A DNA stretch of 64,000 nucleotides. Source: Corylus avellana (Eukaryota; Streptophyta; Magnoliopsida; Fagales; Betulaceae). This document shows positions 63,601 to 64,000 of the stretch, one piece after another. Both the position numbers and the translations under genes were made by a program. The stretch spans positions 33,927,235 through 33,991,234 of the forward strand of contig NC_081544.1 of NCBI RefSeq assembly GCF_901000735.1, given 5' to 3'. Positions within the stretch are counted from its first letter, which is position 1. Each line of letters starts with the position of its first letter. The notes under the pieces are model-generated. The model worked only from the letters and a program-made list of their open reading frames with translations. It was not told the origin of the DNA and did no database searches.

Positions 63601-63757
63601 ATAACAAGACAGCGACAGCAGCGTAGAGCTGGGTTGGTGGAATCTGATGAATATGTTCGATCACTTGGTTCAACCATTGCTCCAGTTGAGTCTTCCACGG
63701 CTCCAGTTGTTTCTTCCACTGCTCCAATTGAATCTTCCACTGCTCCGCTCCTTCCAT
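60664..63757 (-). CDS. Signal recognition particle receptor subunit beta
   Basis: ER-membrane GTPase that anchors the SRP receptor alpha subunit for co-translational targeting. Exons 63757-63577, 63481-63399, 62300-62214, 62038-61890, 61647-61516 and 60853-60664; 273 aa, normal for plants. N-terminus has a four-fold heptad repeat (residues 5-32), then a membrane span at about 44-61 (LYAAVAVLLFTTLLLLF). GTPase motifs: G1 GLSGSGKT at 76-83, G3 DVPGH at 128-132, G4 NKTD at 190-193. The C-terminus reads SGLTGETSQVEQFIREHVKP. The exon 1 donor was chosen at TTCA|GTACTA because it joins to IRVLKRAKSNT; other donors break the frame. Intron 2 holds a perfect hairpin (63055-63125). Confidence 0.93.
62827..62841. 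repeat. Poly-C run
   Basis: About 15 C in intron 2 of SRPRB; length may be unreliable. Confidence 0.8.
63055..63125. repeat. Perfect ~28-bp inverted repeat with A-rich loop
   Basis: AAGAAGTTGATATAATCACT... (63055-63082) is followed, after an A-run, by its exact reverse complement ending ATATCAACTTCTT at 63125. Would form a long hairpin in the intron RNA or in single-stranded DNA. Confidence 0.85.
63662..63745 (-). repeat. Four-fold 21-bp coding repeat in SRPRB exon 1
   Basis: Encodes EQWKIQL, EQWKKQL, EPWKTQL and EQWLNQV in a row, in frame. Nucleotide copies share GAGC.GTGGAAG..CAACT.G. Confidence 0.88.
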
Positions 63758-64000
63758 GGGCTTTAGCCAACAAAAAAGAATAAGGCCTTTGAATTTGAAT
63801 TCAAAAGCACAAGTAAATCGGAGATCTAACCAGAGAAAAGATCAAAGAGTATCGAAGCCAAGCCCTAGAAATCTAAATTACTCTCTCTCTTCTTTTTTAT
63901 TTTTTCCCCCAAGTAGCGAGAGTGAAAAACCTGCCAAAGCCAACAGTGGCGTTTTCCCGGGATTACCCTTGCCCCTTGGTCTCGACTCTCCTTCCCGTTT
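63758..64000 (-). other. SRPRB leader and promoter
   Basis: Region upstream of the SRPRB start; contains a short CT tract near 63879. No further gene is visible before the window ends. Confidence 0.5.

Overview
This is a plant nuclear window, almost certainly from a woody dicot. The genes are split by GT-AG introns, the intergenic DNA is AT-rich, and every recognisable protein is a typical plant or general eukaryotic one. A Fagales or other rosid tree is my guess, not something the sequence proves. Gene models below were built by reading splice sites by hand; each complete model keeps one open frame from start to stop.

Left part (1-20000): pyrrolidone-carboxylate peptidase (-), a fossil RNase H-domain retroelement, complex III subunit 8 (QCR8, +), the minor-spliceosome protein RBM48 (+) and a BOI-related RING E3 ligase (-). 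Centre (21800-34000): RNA polymerase subunit RPB10 (+, present twice, the first copy cut off by a gap), a small plant-specific TIGR01589 protein (+) and the YABBY gene INNER NO OUTER (-). Right part (39300-64000): ubiquitin-eS31 fusion (-), chloroplast group II intron splicing factor CAF2 (+, present twice, the first copy cut off by a gap), a rolling-stone-like multipass membrane protein (+) and the SRP receptor beta subunit (-). The genes are mostly housekeeping functions of different compartments and do not form a pathway.

Three runs of exactly 100 N (24844, 44730, 47017) mark scaffold joins. At two places the sequence just before a gap is repeated almost exactly after a gap (21782-24843 versus 24944-27865, about 3 kb; about 40131-44729 versus 47167-51774, about 4.6 kb). 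In both cases the upstream copy stops dead at the gap and the downstream copy runs on. I read these as overlapping contig ends, probably two haplotypes, that were not merged, rather than real tandem gene duplications. One pair differs by a clean SINE insertion with an empty site.

Mobile DNA is mostly small: at least four tRNA-derived SINEs with visible target-site duplications or A/B boxes, two MULE-type inverted-repeat elements with 9-bp target sites, and several MITE-like hairpins. The best gene-level oddity is a 13-bp repeat in the last exon of INO that appears to have shifted the conserved C-terminus out of frame. I found no CRISPR array, no bacterial-type operon and no convincing new multi-gene system.
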